A stretch of 34,660 bases of DNA from a virus. This document shows positions 1 to 7,724 of this stretch, one piece after another. Each line of letters starts with the position of its first letter. Within the stretch, counting starts at the first letter, position 1. A program made the translations under genes and the position numbers. The stretch spans positions 1-34,660 of IMG/VR virus record IMGVR_UViG_3300045976_000112, one strand, 5' to 3'. The notes below the pieces were generated by a model. The model saw nothing but the letters and a program-made list of their open reading frames with translations, was not told the origin of the DNA and did no database searches.

Positions 1-152
1 GCTGGTGGAGTAATTGGATTTACTGGTGGTGTTACACTTTGGTCACCTCCTTCCGGTGGAGTTACTGTTGCACTCCCTCCCTCTTCAGAGAAGACTTGCA
101 TTCCTTTTCCTTCTTGTTTTAATCGTAATCTATAATTTAATGGTTTTGGCAT
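1..152 (-). CDS. N-terminus of a phage scaffold-like protein (cut by window edge)
   Basis: Only the first 50 codons are inside the window; the reading frame stays open to base 1. ATG at 152-150 follows an AGAGGAG ribosome site 9 nt upstream. The protein starts MPKPLNYRLRLKQEGKG and then becomes rich in Gly, Thr and Pro. A basic start followed by an acidic low-complexity stretch is usual for capsid scaffold proteins, and the position directly after portal and minor capsid genes is where scaffold genes sit in SPP1/A118-like phages. The role is inferred from position and composition, not from a conserved motif. Confidence 0.55.
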   Translation of the reverse strand, partial: MPKPLNYRLRLKQEGKGMQVFSEEGGSATVTPPEGGDQSVTPPVNPITPP

Positions 153-178
153 TTTAAACTGCTCCTCTCTCACCTTAA

Positions 179-451
179 TTATTTAACAATCTCCCAATCT
201 TCTGCTAATGCATCAGATGTGCTTGGTGCCCACATCGCATGAGTTCCATCAGCGCATCGTAATTGTAAGTAAGGGCGTACTTTGAATAAATCACCTTCAT
301 TTAATCCCCATGCTTCAGCAGTTTGCTTATTGCATGGAATACCATCCGGATATCCTTTTTGATAAACAATAAACATATTTTTACCATTCCAACCCGTGCG
401 CGCTATTTTATTACCCTTTTTAACTTCTTCAATGGCTTGACCAAAATTCAT
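179..451 (-). CDS. DUF2829 protein, Tad2-like (possible Thoeris anti-defence)
   Basis: Small protein of 90 residues with the DUF2829 signature: an N-terminal helix (FGQAIEEVKKGNKIAR), then GWNGKNMFI, a central PYLQLRCADG strand, and a C-terminal WAPSTSDALAEDWEIV block. The DUF2829 protein of phage SPO1 is Tad2, which binds and sequesters the cyclic ADP-ribose signal of Thoeris defence. Family membership is clear by eye; anti-Thoeris activity is inferred. The ATG at 451 is preferred because GGAG lies 9 nt upstream, whereas the ATG at 460 touches the GGAG directly. The gene lies between the minor capsid gene and the scaffold-like gene, an odd place for an early-acting counter-defence protein. 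Confidence 0.8.
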   Translation of the reverse strand: MNFGQAIEEVKKGNKIARTGWNGKNMFIVYQKGYPDGIPCNKQTAEAWGLNEGDLFKVRPYLQLRCADGTHAMWAPSTSDALAEDWEIVK

Positions 452-463
452 TCGATACATCTC

Positions 464-1591
464 CTATACTGTATAAATTTTTTCTCTTTCAGGCCTTCGC
501 GTTCGGCCTGTAGCTTTAATAAAGTCCCTCATGGTCGCTTGACGCTGCGATACTTTTTGTTTTGCTAATCTAACGCCCTCTTTATCACCTAGCTCTTCTA
601 ATAACATGACTTCACGCTTCGCCTTCTTAATGTCTCTTTCAAGAGAACGCTGTTTCTGACTCTCTTTATATACACGATCATTCTCAGCGTAATCCTGCGG
701 CTCATTCCTTTTCGTTGACATACCAGGTATGTAGGGGTATTTAATGTGACGACAGTTAACGCCAAGTATTCCAGCTGGATCTCCATAAGAAGTTGTGGAC
801 CATGCAGGATACTTTTTACTTTTGCCACTCATAGAGAATATACGACCTTGATACGGAGCACATTTAGGTCTAGCGCCCATATGACTGCTTGTTTCAACTA
901 AATCAACACCGTAATCTTTCATGCGTTCATCTTGCATTTCGTTAGCGACGTTGTTACTAGTTGAGCGACATACCATATTTACGTAGGCTTCAGCGCTCCA
1001 TCTCTTTCCTGACTTATCAACGAAACCAGGAATACCTTTATTAGACCATTCTGCAATAGTCTGTCTTACAACTTGCTGCTGCGTTATAGTTCCGGTAAGC
1101 ATCTTACCGACAGTTTTATTTAACACATCTAGATACATTTGCTGAGAGTGTTTTAACATCGTCGTATTGACGAGATTTAAGGTACTGAGCGCTTGATTTA
1201 CATATGCATTCAGAATACCGATTAAAGCAGCGTTAGTGGCAATTGGAGGCGCTACTTCTAATAAGCCTAATTTCATGGCTTGATTGTAGATATCTTCATG
1301 ATCAGCAATAGCAGCAGAACCGGCAGCTTTGAGCATTGCCCTTACTTCTTCTACCGTTATACCGCTATGCTTTGCAAGAGTCTCTAATTGTTGTTTATCT
1401 AAGGTACCTAACTTATTCAGCTGTACCATGCGCCAGTGTTGGTACTGGTCGCCGTTTTCAGCCGCTAATAATAAAGGCATATCATGCTTTAGCATTCTAG
1501 CCATATTTAAAAGCAGCTCTTCTTCTATCGCGTTGTAAATATCTACTACGAACAAAGAAAGCTGCTGCGATTTCTCTGGAGGTAAAGCCAT
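464..1591 (-). CDS. Phage minor capsid protein (Phage_min_cap2 family)
   Basis: 375 residues, typical length for the minor head protein that enters the procapsid with the portal (functional equivalent of SPP1 gp7). The C-terminal half carries the family hallmark: GARPKCAPYQGRIFS, then YGDPAGILGVNCRH and YPYIPG, about residues 240-295. The N-terminal half is mostly helical. It starts 3 bases after the portal stop codon, so the two genes are translationally linked. A Lys/Arg-rich tail (residues 320-370) may bind DNA. No toxin or ADP-ribosyltransferase extension is seen, unlike some relatives. Confidence 0.88.
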   Translation of the reverse strand: MALPPEKSQQLSLFVVDIYNAIEEELLLNMARMLKHDMPLLLAAENGDQYQHWRMVQLNKLGTLDKQQLETLAKHSGITVEEVRAMLKAAGSAAIADHEDIYNQAMKLGLLEVAPPIATNAALIGILNAYVNQALSTLNLVNTTMLKHSQQMYLDVLNKTVGKMLTGTITQQQVVRQTIAEWSNKGIPGFVDKSGKRWSAEAYVNMVCRSTSNNVANEMQDERMKDYGVDLVETSSHMGARPKCAPYQGRIFSMSGKSKKYPAWSTTSYGDPAGILGVNCRHIKYPYIPGMSTKRNEPQDYAENDRVYKESQKQRSLERDIKKAKREVMLLEELGDKEGVRLAKQKVSQRQATMRDFIKATGRTRRPEREKIYTV

Positions 1592-1594
1592 TTA

Positions 1595-3109
1595 TTACTC
1601 ACCTCCGTTATTAGTTTGTTCCTGCTCCGGATTCCCTTCTAAATTAAAGAAGTCAACATTCTCTGGCATAGCCATCCTGTTTTCCTCTATAATCTGTTTT
1701 AGCAGTTGTTCTGCTTCTTCTTCGGAAATTCCGTGAATCTTCATCAGAGCCTTTATTTTGCTTGTTAAACCGTTTGTAACAAGTAGAATCTGTTTGTTAA
1801 TTTCAGCTGCCTGATCTTCTGCAATGGAATCATCAAATGTCACTGTTACTTCGTAGTCTTCAGTTGCGCTGAATGTTCCATATAAAGCGGCGATATCAAC
1901 AATAACGTCAACTAAGTCCCTGAGACAATCTTCTAAGATCGTTTCATGAGACTGCTTTGTTTTGAATGTACGAGAATTTTCACTAACAACCTCAGTCGCC
2001 GTTTTAACTCCTACGCCATCGAATGTAAATGATCCAGTAGAAAAACCTATCTGCATCGCTAAATAGTTTAATAGAGCGTTAATAGCTGCTTTATGTTCTT
2101 CTACACGCAGTTCGACTGATATATCATGGATGCGTTGGTCTCCCTCAATCTTCATCGCCTCGTACACTTCATCAGTAGCGTCAAAGTAGCGGTGTGACAT
2201 TCCAGTTTCAGTATCAATAACATGTTTGATAGCAGAAGCAGGAACGATGATACGTTTTCTGCCTAACACGAATTCTCTTTGGAAGCTATCGAATGCGATA
2301 TCAAGCGATTTAAGAACATCTAAAGAGTTACCGTACAACGAAATGCCAAGAGGAGAATACAAATCAAGGTTATTCGCTGTATTAGGCTTGAAGTATACGA
2401 ATGTAGGACGTGATAAGTCATTGATCCTCACTTCATCTTCTAAGTCCTCGTATAATTCTTTCAATCCTGTTCTCACGCCTAATTCGCCTTTATTACGACT
2501 TACATACAGTTCGTTTTTAATTACGTGCTGCGGCCCTTCACTTGTTCTTTCGATTAGATGCCATTCTAAAAGCGTGTAATATTTACCAGCCTTTGTAGAC
2601 TCGTTAATAAACACACCTTCTGTTACTTTGTTGTTATCCCATGATACGGGAACAAAACAATCTGCAGTAACGAACGATAATTTAATTCCTTGATTGTAAT
2701 ACACCTTAACGACCATACCGCCAAGCGATAACATGTATTCAAGGTATCTCTGAAATTCTCTATAGAAGTTATTATCATCTAAAACTTTCTTGATATTATC
2801 GAACAACGCTTCATCCGATATATTAATAGAACATTTCTCGTTAAAAATAAGAGAAGACATTTCTTGTGTGACCACTTTCGCCATATTCAACGATGCCATA
2901 CGACGCTGCTTCTGCCCTTCAACCGTTTGGTATTTAAGGTCATGCCATTCGCCGAAATGACCGCTATAGATAGCTTTCCAAATGTCTATTTGCTTGTATG
3001 ATTCTTCGTCAATGGTAATCTCCCGATTGTCAGTGACTTTCTTAATACCGGAAATTAAGCCCATCTTGTAGAGCAGCTCCTTCCCTTTGTTTATTAACCA
3101 TGTAAACAC
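1595..3109 (-). CDS. Phage portal protein (SPP1 gp6-like)
   Basis: 504 residues, normal length for the SPP1 gp6 portal family (Phage_prot_Gp6). Portal dodecamers form the DNA channel at one capsid vertex and dock the terminase. Visible support: position between TerL and the minor capsid protein, the N-terminal helix plus basic patch, the conserved middle (FVYFKPNTANNLDLYSPLGIS, residues about 235-255) and an acidic C-terminus. GTG is the start: a TAGGTGA ribosome site lies 6 nt before it, and no ATG is available between it and the TerL stop. Confidence 0.9.
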   Translation of the reverse strand: MFTWLINKGKELLYKMGLISGIKKVTDNREITIDEESYKQIDIWKAIYSGHFGEWHDLKYQTVEGQKQRRMASLNMAKVVTQEMSSLIFNEKCSINISDEALFDNIKKVLDDNNFYREFQRYLEYMLSLGGMVVKVYYNQGIKLSFVTADCFVPVSWDNNKVTEGVFINESTKAGKYYTLLEWHLIERTSEGPQHVIKNELYVSRNKGELGVRTGLKELYEDLEDEVRINDLSRPTFVYFKPNTANNLDLYSPLGISLYGNSLDVLKSLDIAFDSFQREFVLGRKRIIVPASAIKHVIDTETGMSHRYFDATDEVYEAMKIEGDQRIHDISVELRVEEHKAAINALLNYLAMQIGFSTGSFTFDGVGVKTATEVVSENSRTFKTKQSHETILEDCLRDLVDVIVDIAALYGTFSATEDYEVTVTFDDSIAEDQAAEINKQILLVTNGLTSKIKALMKIHGISEEEAEQLLKQIIEENRMAMPENVDFFNLEGNPEQEQTNNGGE

Positions 3110-3119
3110 TATTTATCAC

Positions 3120-4397
3120 CTACTTTACATAGTTCTTATAGAAATGGTTGCCAGCGTAACGTGTTTCGTCGAGTGTATGGTTGTAATTATCAATAGGAGT
3201 GCCGTTATCTTGACGTACATACATACCAATTTCTTTCAAGAAGTGATAATGATCGTATTCTTCACACTCCATAAGGAAGAACTGTTCGTTCGTCATCAAG
3301 TTTTGGAGCCTTTCAATACCAACTTCTAATCCTTTAGCAGATCCAGTGACATCATGCGCATTGTTATCTGCTCCGACTGTATCAATCCCTATTAGGTGTA
3401 GTTCTTCGCGTAAAGACTTACACGCAGGATCGACATGTACTTCTGTATAACGCATCTCAAAGCGTTTTACACACCAATTTATAAACTCTTTGATTTCTTT
3501 TGCATATACAGACATCGCTTTGACTTGTCCCGTTTCAGCTCCACTATGATAGTAGTTAGCTACACGGAACAATCTGAATTTATTTTGAAATCTCGATACA
3601 ATGTAGCAACTGCAACTCGTAGCATCACTTTGCCCGCCGTCAGCAGTAAAGAACATTTCGTATCGATCACCTAAAACAACATGTTGGATGTTTTTCTCCA
3701 TATTAAACATGCTGTAGATAACACCCTGTGGCATTACGCGTTTACCATGCCAATCCCGTTCTAATAGATACGGATTCTTAGAGAGAACATCGTATATCTC
3801 CTGCTTGCGTTGATCTGTTAATATCGGATTATCATTAGGTGTCCAATGCGTCCAACGCGTATTCTGAACGTCGAATACTTCCGATATTACAGGGTGGTTA
3901 GGTGCAGGAGGGTTTAAGTCTGCTAAGTGATAACGGTCCTGAGCAGCGAATGTACGACGGAAGCACTCTTGAATCATACCCATGTTTAATAAGTTGATCT
4001 CACAAAAGACTACACTTCCAAGTGACATACCCGTTATGGCACCGACACTGTTACTTTTTCCGCCCCCCTTGTAATAGACACGTTTAATTCCGTTTGGCGT
4101 GTGTATTTCGAGGTGTGAACCTAATTCGTTGTGCTTAATCTCTGCAAGATTACCGAATATGTGTTGTAATCCTGTGCCGTCACCGTCTATAAATAAACGC
4201 TGCGCTTGCTCCTGGTTATAAGCGACAATTAAATGATTTGTATCTCTAGTCCACGACAAATAATCAGCATAGCGAAAGTGCCCTGCTGTTGTTTTTCCTG
4301 AACGCGGTGTGCCTTCCAGTACATCAAAGGTGTAATTATATGGCCTATAGATAACTTCCAACTGTTTAGGGGAAAACTTAATCGCTGTTTTGCTCAT
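3120..4397 (-). CDS. terL: Terminase large subunit (TerL)
   Basis: Packaging motor ATPase and headful nuclease, 425 residues. The Walker A motif GTPRSGKT is at residues 29-36, and the Walker B-like VVFCEIN has its acidic Glu at 133 (Cys replaces the more usual Asp before it). The RNase H-like nuclease acids are probably D253 (FFTADGG), D323 (VHVDP) and D410 (HTLDETRYA). It belongs to the Terminase_3/PBSX group. The start overlaps the end of the small subunit by 20 bases, implying coupled translation. Confidence 0.93.
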   Translation of the reverse strand: MSKTAIKFSPKQLEVIYRPYNYTFDVLEGTPRSGKTTAGHFRYADYLSWTRDTNHLIVAYNQEQAQRLFIDGDGTGLQHIFGNLAEIKHNELGSHLEIHTPNGIKRVYYKGGGKSNSVGAITGMSLGSVVFCEINLLNMGMIQECFRRTFAAQDRYHLADLNPPAPNHPVISEVFDVQNTRWTHWTPNDNPILTDQRKQEIYDVLSKNPYLLERDWHGKRVMPQGVIYSMFNMEKNIQHVVLGDRYEMFFTADGGQSDATSCSCYIVSRFQNKFRLFRVANYYHSGAETGQVKAMSVYAKEIKEFINWCVKRFEMRYTEVHVDPACKSLREELHLIGIDTVGADNNAHDVTGSAKGLEVGIERLQNLMTNEQFFLMECEEYDHYHFLKEIGMYVRQDNGTPIDNYNHTLDETRYAGNHFYKNYVK

Positions 4398-5235
4398 ATT
4401 GTTTACGCCCTTCTATTAATGCATCGAGTAGTGAAGTATCTTTCTTTTGTCCTTTAAGCTTCGCAGCACGTTCTTTAGCAAAGTCGGTGTCTGCTTGCGT
4501 TTTCTCGATAACTGACTGCATTTGAGATAGTTTCATTCGTCTCTCATCATCTATATTAGCTAACCTATCAAAATCCCTAATAAGAGAAGATAATGTGCTC
4601 ATTGCCCTCGACTGGGCATTTAAGAAAGTAGCATGTTTGTCCCAAGCGAATTGAATTTCATACTCTCTTTCTCCATATGTTTCAATCATTTCGCTAGTCT
4701 TATTACCTTCTTCATCTTCAGAAGTTTCAATATCATACTGTACCTTTTCTTTCTTGAGCTCTTTGGTCATATCTTCCTGGTCTACTACAAACATCAATTG
4801 CTGTGCCCTGATGATAGCCGTATATTGAATCGTTATGTTTTCCCATAACATATCAATCGGATTCTTCTCCATGATCTCAGCAGCTAAATCAGCTACATCT
4901 TCAGGGAAGTATTTACGGAAAAATCCATGCGTTACAGCATTGTCATTTCCTTTTGGCGGTCCATGACCAAGAGCGTTTTTATTACCCCATTTAGGGTTCT
5001 TGTTACCTGAATTACCCACCGCATTTTTATTGCCAATTGGTGCACCTGTTTTCTTCTTTTCCTCATTTAGGGTGCACCCTTTTCCTTTGTTTGGGTGCAC
5101 CCCTTTTCGATTCCAACCATGCCTTTTTCTCCAGGACTTAATTGTATTAATACTAACCTCGTGTTTCTCAGCTATATCCTTATACTTCATGCCTTGCATA
5201 TAATCTTCTTGAGCTAACTCGTGTTTTTGTTTCAC
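4378..5235 (-). CDS. terS: Terminase small subunit (TerS)
   Basis: 285 residues. The N-terminus is a helix-turn-helix (KYKDIAEKHEVSINTIKSWRKRHGW, about residues 17-41) that recognises the packaging site. It is followed by a low-complexity Gly/Asn/Lys linker with repeated GNKNA units (residues 68-105), as in PBSX/YqaS-type small terminases. The C-terminal half is charged and helical, for oligomerisation and TerL contact. GTG is the start, with a GGTGGTGGG ribosome site. In this family the pac site commonly lies in or near this gene. Confidence 0.9.
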   Translation of the reverse strand: MKQKHELAQEDYMQGMKYKDIAEKHEVSINTIKSWRKRHGWNRKGVHPNKGKGCTLNEEKKKTGAPIGNKNAVGNSGNKNPKWGNKNALGHGPPKGNDNAVTHGFFRKYFPEDVADLAAEIMEKNPIDMLWENITIQYTAIIRAQQLMFVVDQEDMTKELKKEKVQYDIETSEDEEGNKTSEMIETYGEREYEIQFAWDKHATFLNAQSRAMSTLSSLIRDFDRLANIDDERRMKLSQMQSVIEKTQADTDFAKERAAKLKGQKKDTSLLDALIEGRKQYEQNSD

Positions 5236-5337
5236 TTCATATCACCCACCACCTTCTATATTAATAGGAAGTAATTTGTCTAACTCCTCCTTACGGTAAT
5301 CCCTAATTTATTTTACAAAAGATTCAAATTAATCTTT

Positions 5338-5426
5338 TACAAATATGTCCAAGTTGTTATAATAAAGTTAACATTGCCATCAGGAAAAGTGATTCGCGCC
5401 CCAATGCGAGTTACTTTTCCTTTTTT
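5338..5426 (+). ncRNA. Short plus-strand promoter/terminator unit
   Basis: A TTTTAC / 17 nt / TATAAT promoter (-10 at about 5360) is followed at once by a hairpin whose arms are AGGAAAAGT and ACTTTTCCT. These enclose a second stem (TTCGC/GCGA), and a run of six T on the plus strand follows. The predicted transcript is about 60 nt, antisense to the late operon leader between TerS and the 71-residue gene. No ORF fits inside it. The hairpin has no U-run on the minus strand, so it is not simply the terminator of a minus-strand gene. Confidence 0.5.
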
Positions 5427-5430
5427 ATTG

Positions 5431-5646
5431 CTATTGTTTTAAGAATTCATCAATTGCTTTATCCAATGTGCTAATAAGTGATTCTCTTGTTTGTTTTGGT
5501 GTCATATCATCATTGATCTCATTATGTAAAGCTACAGCCTTCTCTAATTTCTGTGGTTCAATATGCTGTTTAACTAATTCCAAACCGATAACATTGTTGA
5601 TTAAATGACCGACAACTACTGTTTGTTCTTGTTTATTTAGTTTCAT
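5431..5646 (-). CDS. Small helical phage protein, unknown function
   Basis: 71 residues, acidic and almost all helix (two blocks, 1-40 and 48-71). I do not recognise the family. Its ATG overlaps the TGA of the upstream 50-residue gene as ATGA, and AAGGAG lies upstream, so it is translated as part of that pair. It sits directly ahead of TerS, separated by the plus-strand hairpin unit at 5338-5426. Confidence 0.7.
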   Translation of the reverse strand: MKLNKQEQTVVVGHLINNVIGLELVKQHIEPQKLEKAVALHNEINDDMTPKQTRESLISTLDKAIDEFLKQ

Positions 5647-5795
5647 TCTCTCTCCGTCTCCTTTCTAATTAACAATCTAGATAATCTTCTCGTTTCTTCT
5701 ACATCTACAGATTTGCATTTCGGACAAGCTACATAAATGCCATCATCACCTGGAATACGAATATTAGTCCACTCATGCTCACATGGATTATCCAC
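5643..5795 (-). CDS. 50-residue zinc-ribbon-like protein
   Basis: Starts at GTG 5795 with GGAGG 7 nt upstream. The protein begins MDNPCEHEW and contains VACPKCK, so a C-x-H and a C-x2-C pair could bind one zinc, followed by a basic helical tail (ETRRLSRLLIRKETERE). Small single-zinc proteins of this kind are common in Bacillus phages and are of unknown role. It overlaps the next gene by four bases (ATGA). Confidence 0.7.
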   Translation of the reverse strand: MDNPCEHEWTNIRIPGDDGIYVACPKCKSVDVEETRRLSRLLIRKETERE

Positions 5796-5830
5796 CCTTC
5801 ATCCTCCTCCAAAATAACTCTAATTTAGCC

Positions 5831-5940
5831 TTGAAATTCTCTAAAACTCGATGTATTATATTTTTGTGTTTTTCTCAGTTCCTAAGCCGAGAATACATCA
5901 TCACTTCTGAAAGGACCCGAACTCCAGCGGGTTCTTTTTA
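5831..5940 (+). ncRNA. Plus-strand small RNA unit b
   Basis: A near-consensus promoter (TTGAAA at 5831, 17-nt spacer, TATTAT at 5854) is followed about 75 nt later by a terminator: GGACCCG at 5913, CGGGTTC at 5928-5934, then TTTTT. An internal TTCTC/GAGAA hairpin is also present. No start codon with a ribosome site is found, so the product would be an untranslated RNA of about 75 nt. Confidence 0.55.
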
Positions 5941-5945
5941 TTTAC

Positions 5946-6038
5946 TTGAACTCATTTTCGAATTATTGTATTATATTTTCGGGTCTTGCTCCATAAATCA
6001 TTATCAGGAGAATCTGCAGGTTTGCAGGTTCTTTTTTT
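5946..6038 (+). ncRNA. Plus-strand small RNA unit c
   Basis: A second unit directly follows unit b: TTGAAC at 5946, 17-nt spacer, TATTAT at 5969, then a perfect 9-bp terminator hairpin (GAATCTGCA at 6010-6018, TGCAGGTTC at 6023-6031, one G-U pair) and seven T. Promoter sequence and spacing match unit b, but the transcribed parts differ. The predicted RNA is about 58 nt. Confidence 0.55.
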
Positions 6039-6045
6039 GTAAAAT

Positions 6046-6072
6046 AAAAAAGCAGCGGATTCGCTACTTTCA
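6046..6072 (-). terminator. Terminator downstream of the 73-residue gene
   Basis: On the minus strand AGTAGCG and CGCTGCT pair around AATC and are followed by six T. This would end transcripts coming from 6308-6648. Bases 6073-6307 are AT-rich and hold no gene or clear signal that I can see. Confidence 0.6.
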
Positions 6073-6307
6073 TTAATACACTTTAAATCAATGTTCATTT
6101 CATAATAAATTAGTAAAAATGTAAGTATAGGTAAATAGGTAAGAATATAGTCTTCTTACAGAAAAACATATACATATATCTATTTATAATTTATACAATA
6201 AAAACATTGATATAGTTATGCACAAATACATTTTGTTAACTATCTCTATTTTCGTTCGTTGTGTTCGTTTGTTTTGTAAGATGCAACACGTTTGCGCTTA
6301 TCTTTTC

Positions 6308-6529
6308 TTAATTCAACTCGACATCGTTCAAATCGGTCCAATATACCTCGCCTACATTATCGCTCACACGTATTGACACACCATGCTCAGTTTCTGTTGC
6401 ATCGATTATTTCAATGTTACGTGTAATGGTTCCACTCTGTCCGATTAAGTCTGGTCTTCTCTTAGCACCGTTCTCTATATCGTCAACTAACTTGGAAACC
6501 TCTTTATACAGCTTCTCTCCATATAACAT
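6308..6529 (-). CDS. 73-residue phage protein, unknown
   Basis: ATG at 6529 has AAGGAGG 7 nt upstream. The N-terminal half is a helix (LYKEVSKLVDDIENG). The C-terminal half is a small beta region with a VYWTDLNDVELN end, a pattern often seen in short phage proteins annotated only as hypothetical. It shares its ATG with the TAA stop of the upstream membrane peptide (TAATG). Confidence 0.7.
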   Translation of the reverse strand: MLYGEKLYKEVSKLVDDIENGAKRRPDLIGQSGTITRNIEIIDATETEHGVSIRVSDNVGEVYWTDLNDVELN

Positions 6530-6648
6530 TAGCTTTCCTCCTTATCTTTCCTTAACAACAAACAAGACGCCACCCAGATCACGGCAGCGCCTACGATAAT
6601 TGCTATACACATGGTTGTTCTATCTACATAGTAAAATAAAACAACCAT
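6529..6648 (-). CDS. Single-span membrane peptide
   Basis: 39 codons from ATG 6648, or 27 from the internal ATG 6612. The core IAIIVGAAVIWVASCLLL is one transmembrane helix followed by a charged tail RKDKEES. No good ribosome site is visible before either ATG, so the start is uncertain. Stop and start of the next gene overlap as TAATG, which supports real translation. Function unknown. Confidence 0.45.
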   Translation of the reverse strand: MVVLFYYVDRTTMCIAIIVGAAVIWVASCLLLRKDKEES

Positions 6649-6783
6649 AATGGACACATCATAAGATTAGTAACCCTATTTTCTGTCCGTTGATTCTTAT
6701 GTTTATAGACCTAGATTGTGCACATCTATATTCAGTAAGTGCATACCCTATTACATGAATACTACTTTAGGAGTGATTATATT

Positions 6784-6990
6784 ATGAATCCTTTCCCGAT
6801 GAGGATTTTTGTAGCTCCAACTTCGACTTGGCAACATTTACCTCACCATCCTTCATATGATCAATATGGTATGCAACCTGGGCATATTTCTTTTACTCCT
6901 ACAATTACGCATTACCCTACAATATACCAACATCACTATATTTTTCCGTCGTTGTATTTCCAAGAGTTTCACGGTACATTTAACATCTAA
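6784..6990 (+). CDS. Pro/His/Tyr-rich small protein on the plus strand (spore-protein-like)
   Basis: 68 residues (MNPFPMRIFVAPTSTW...) with high His, Pro, Tyr and Phe content, oriented against all neighbouring genes. AGGAG lies 10 nt before the ATG. Upstream at 6742-6750 is CATACCCTA, which matches the CATA-N3-TA -10 shape of mother-cell sigma factors E/K. An AC lies about 18 nt earlier, as loosely expected for a sigma-K -35. Composition and promoter suggest a spore-coat-type protein expressed in sporulating lysogens. This is inference; no named family was recognised. Confidence 0.6.
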   Translation: MNPFPMRIFVAPTSTWQHLPHHPSYDQYGMQPGHISFTPTITHYPTIYQHHYIFPSLYFQEFHGTFNI

Positions 6991-7094
6991 TCTAAATAGA
7001 AAAATATCCGTTATCTGTGCCATTGATAAGTCAATTCATGTTATAACTAAAACAGTATTTAAATACGTTTAATGTGTAATTTCTATATAACAAA

Positions 7095-7120
7095 GAAAAA
7101 AGCACCCGTTATGGATGCTT
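7095..7120 (-). terminator. Terminator of the 185-residue gene
   Basis: Minus-strand hairpin AGCATCC / GGGTGCT with a 5-nt loop and a following T6 run. It lies just after the stop codon of 7128-7685 and faces the end of the plus-strand 68-residue gene. Confidence 0.75.
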
Positions 7121-7127
7121 CTCTTAA

Positions 7128-7685
7128 TTACGCATTTAATATTTCAGTAATTTCTTCGACTGTTAAATCATCAGGTCTACCGAAATCATCTCTGTTTATT
7201 ATTTCTTTTCTTTTGGCTATCATAGCCGTTAATTTTTGCATACTTGGACCAAACCCGTGAGAATTATAATCTTCTATTTTCTTAGCTTTGATCAATTCTT
7301 TTATTTCTTCGTATCTTCCAAGTTGCTCAACTAAAAATTTATAAAAACTGAAGTATTTAACCTGTATTCCATCGTTTAAATCAAAACCTCTAAATAAAAC
7401 ATCATCTTCATTAATAGTGGCTTTCGCTTCTGCGCTATGTTCTCTTGAGTAATATAAGTCTCTATAAAGATCTAGGACATCAACAACAAACTTGCATTCT
7501 TCCTCACTAACTTCATCCTCAAATCGTTCAGTAGCTAGAGAATAATACCTAGTATATCCAGATGTGAATATATCTCGAAGGTTTTCAAATTCCTTCTTCT
7601 CGTATTCCCCTTTAGCTAATCTTGATAGAATATCATACTGATTTGCTAAAATTAATCTTTCTCTCTTACTCAATGTTTCTTCCAC
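7128..7685 (-). CDS. 185-residue helical phage protein, unknown
   Basis: Starts at GTG 7685 with AAGGGGG 7 nt upstream. An extended -10 promoter (TGGTATAAT on the minus strand, about 7718-7726) lies just upstream, overlapping the U-tract of the preceding large-RNA terminator. The protein is acidic and helical throughout, with no transmembrane segment or cysteine motif, and I recognise no family. It has its own promoter and terminator, so it is a single-gene unit between the large RNA and the small genes ahead of TerS. Confidence 0.7.
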   Translation of the reverse strand: MEETLSKRERLILANQYDILSRLAKGEYEKKEFENLRDIFTSGYTRYYSLATERFEDEVSEEECKFVVDVLDLYRDLYYSREHSAEAKATINEDDVLFRGFDLNDGIQVKYFSFYKFLVEQLGRYEEIKELIKAKKIEDYNSHGFGPSMQKLTAMIAKRKEIINRDDFGRPDDLTVEEITEILNA

Positions 7686-7724
7686 ATTTATTCCCCCTTA
7701 TAATTTTATATACTAATTATACCA

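Noticed and set aside
598-828. Minus-strand ORF inside the minor capsid gene
   Set aside because: A shadow frame fully within a well-supported gene.
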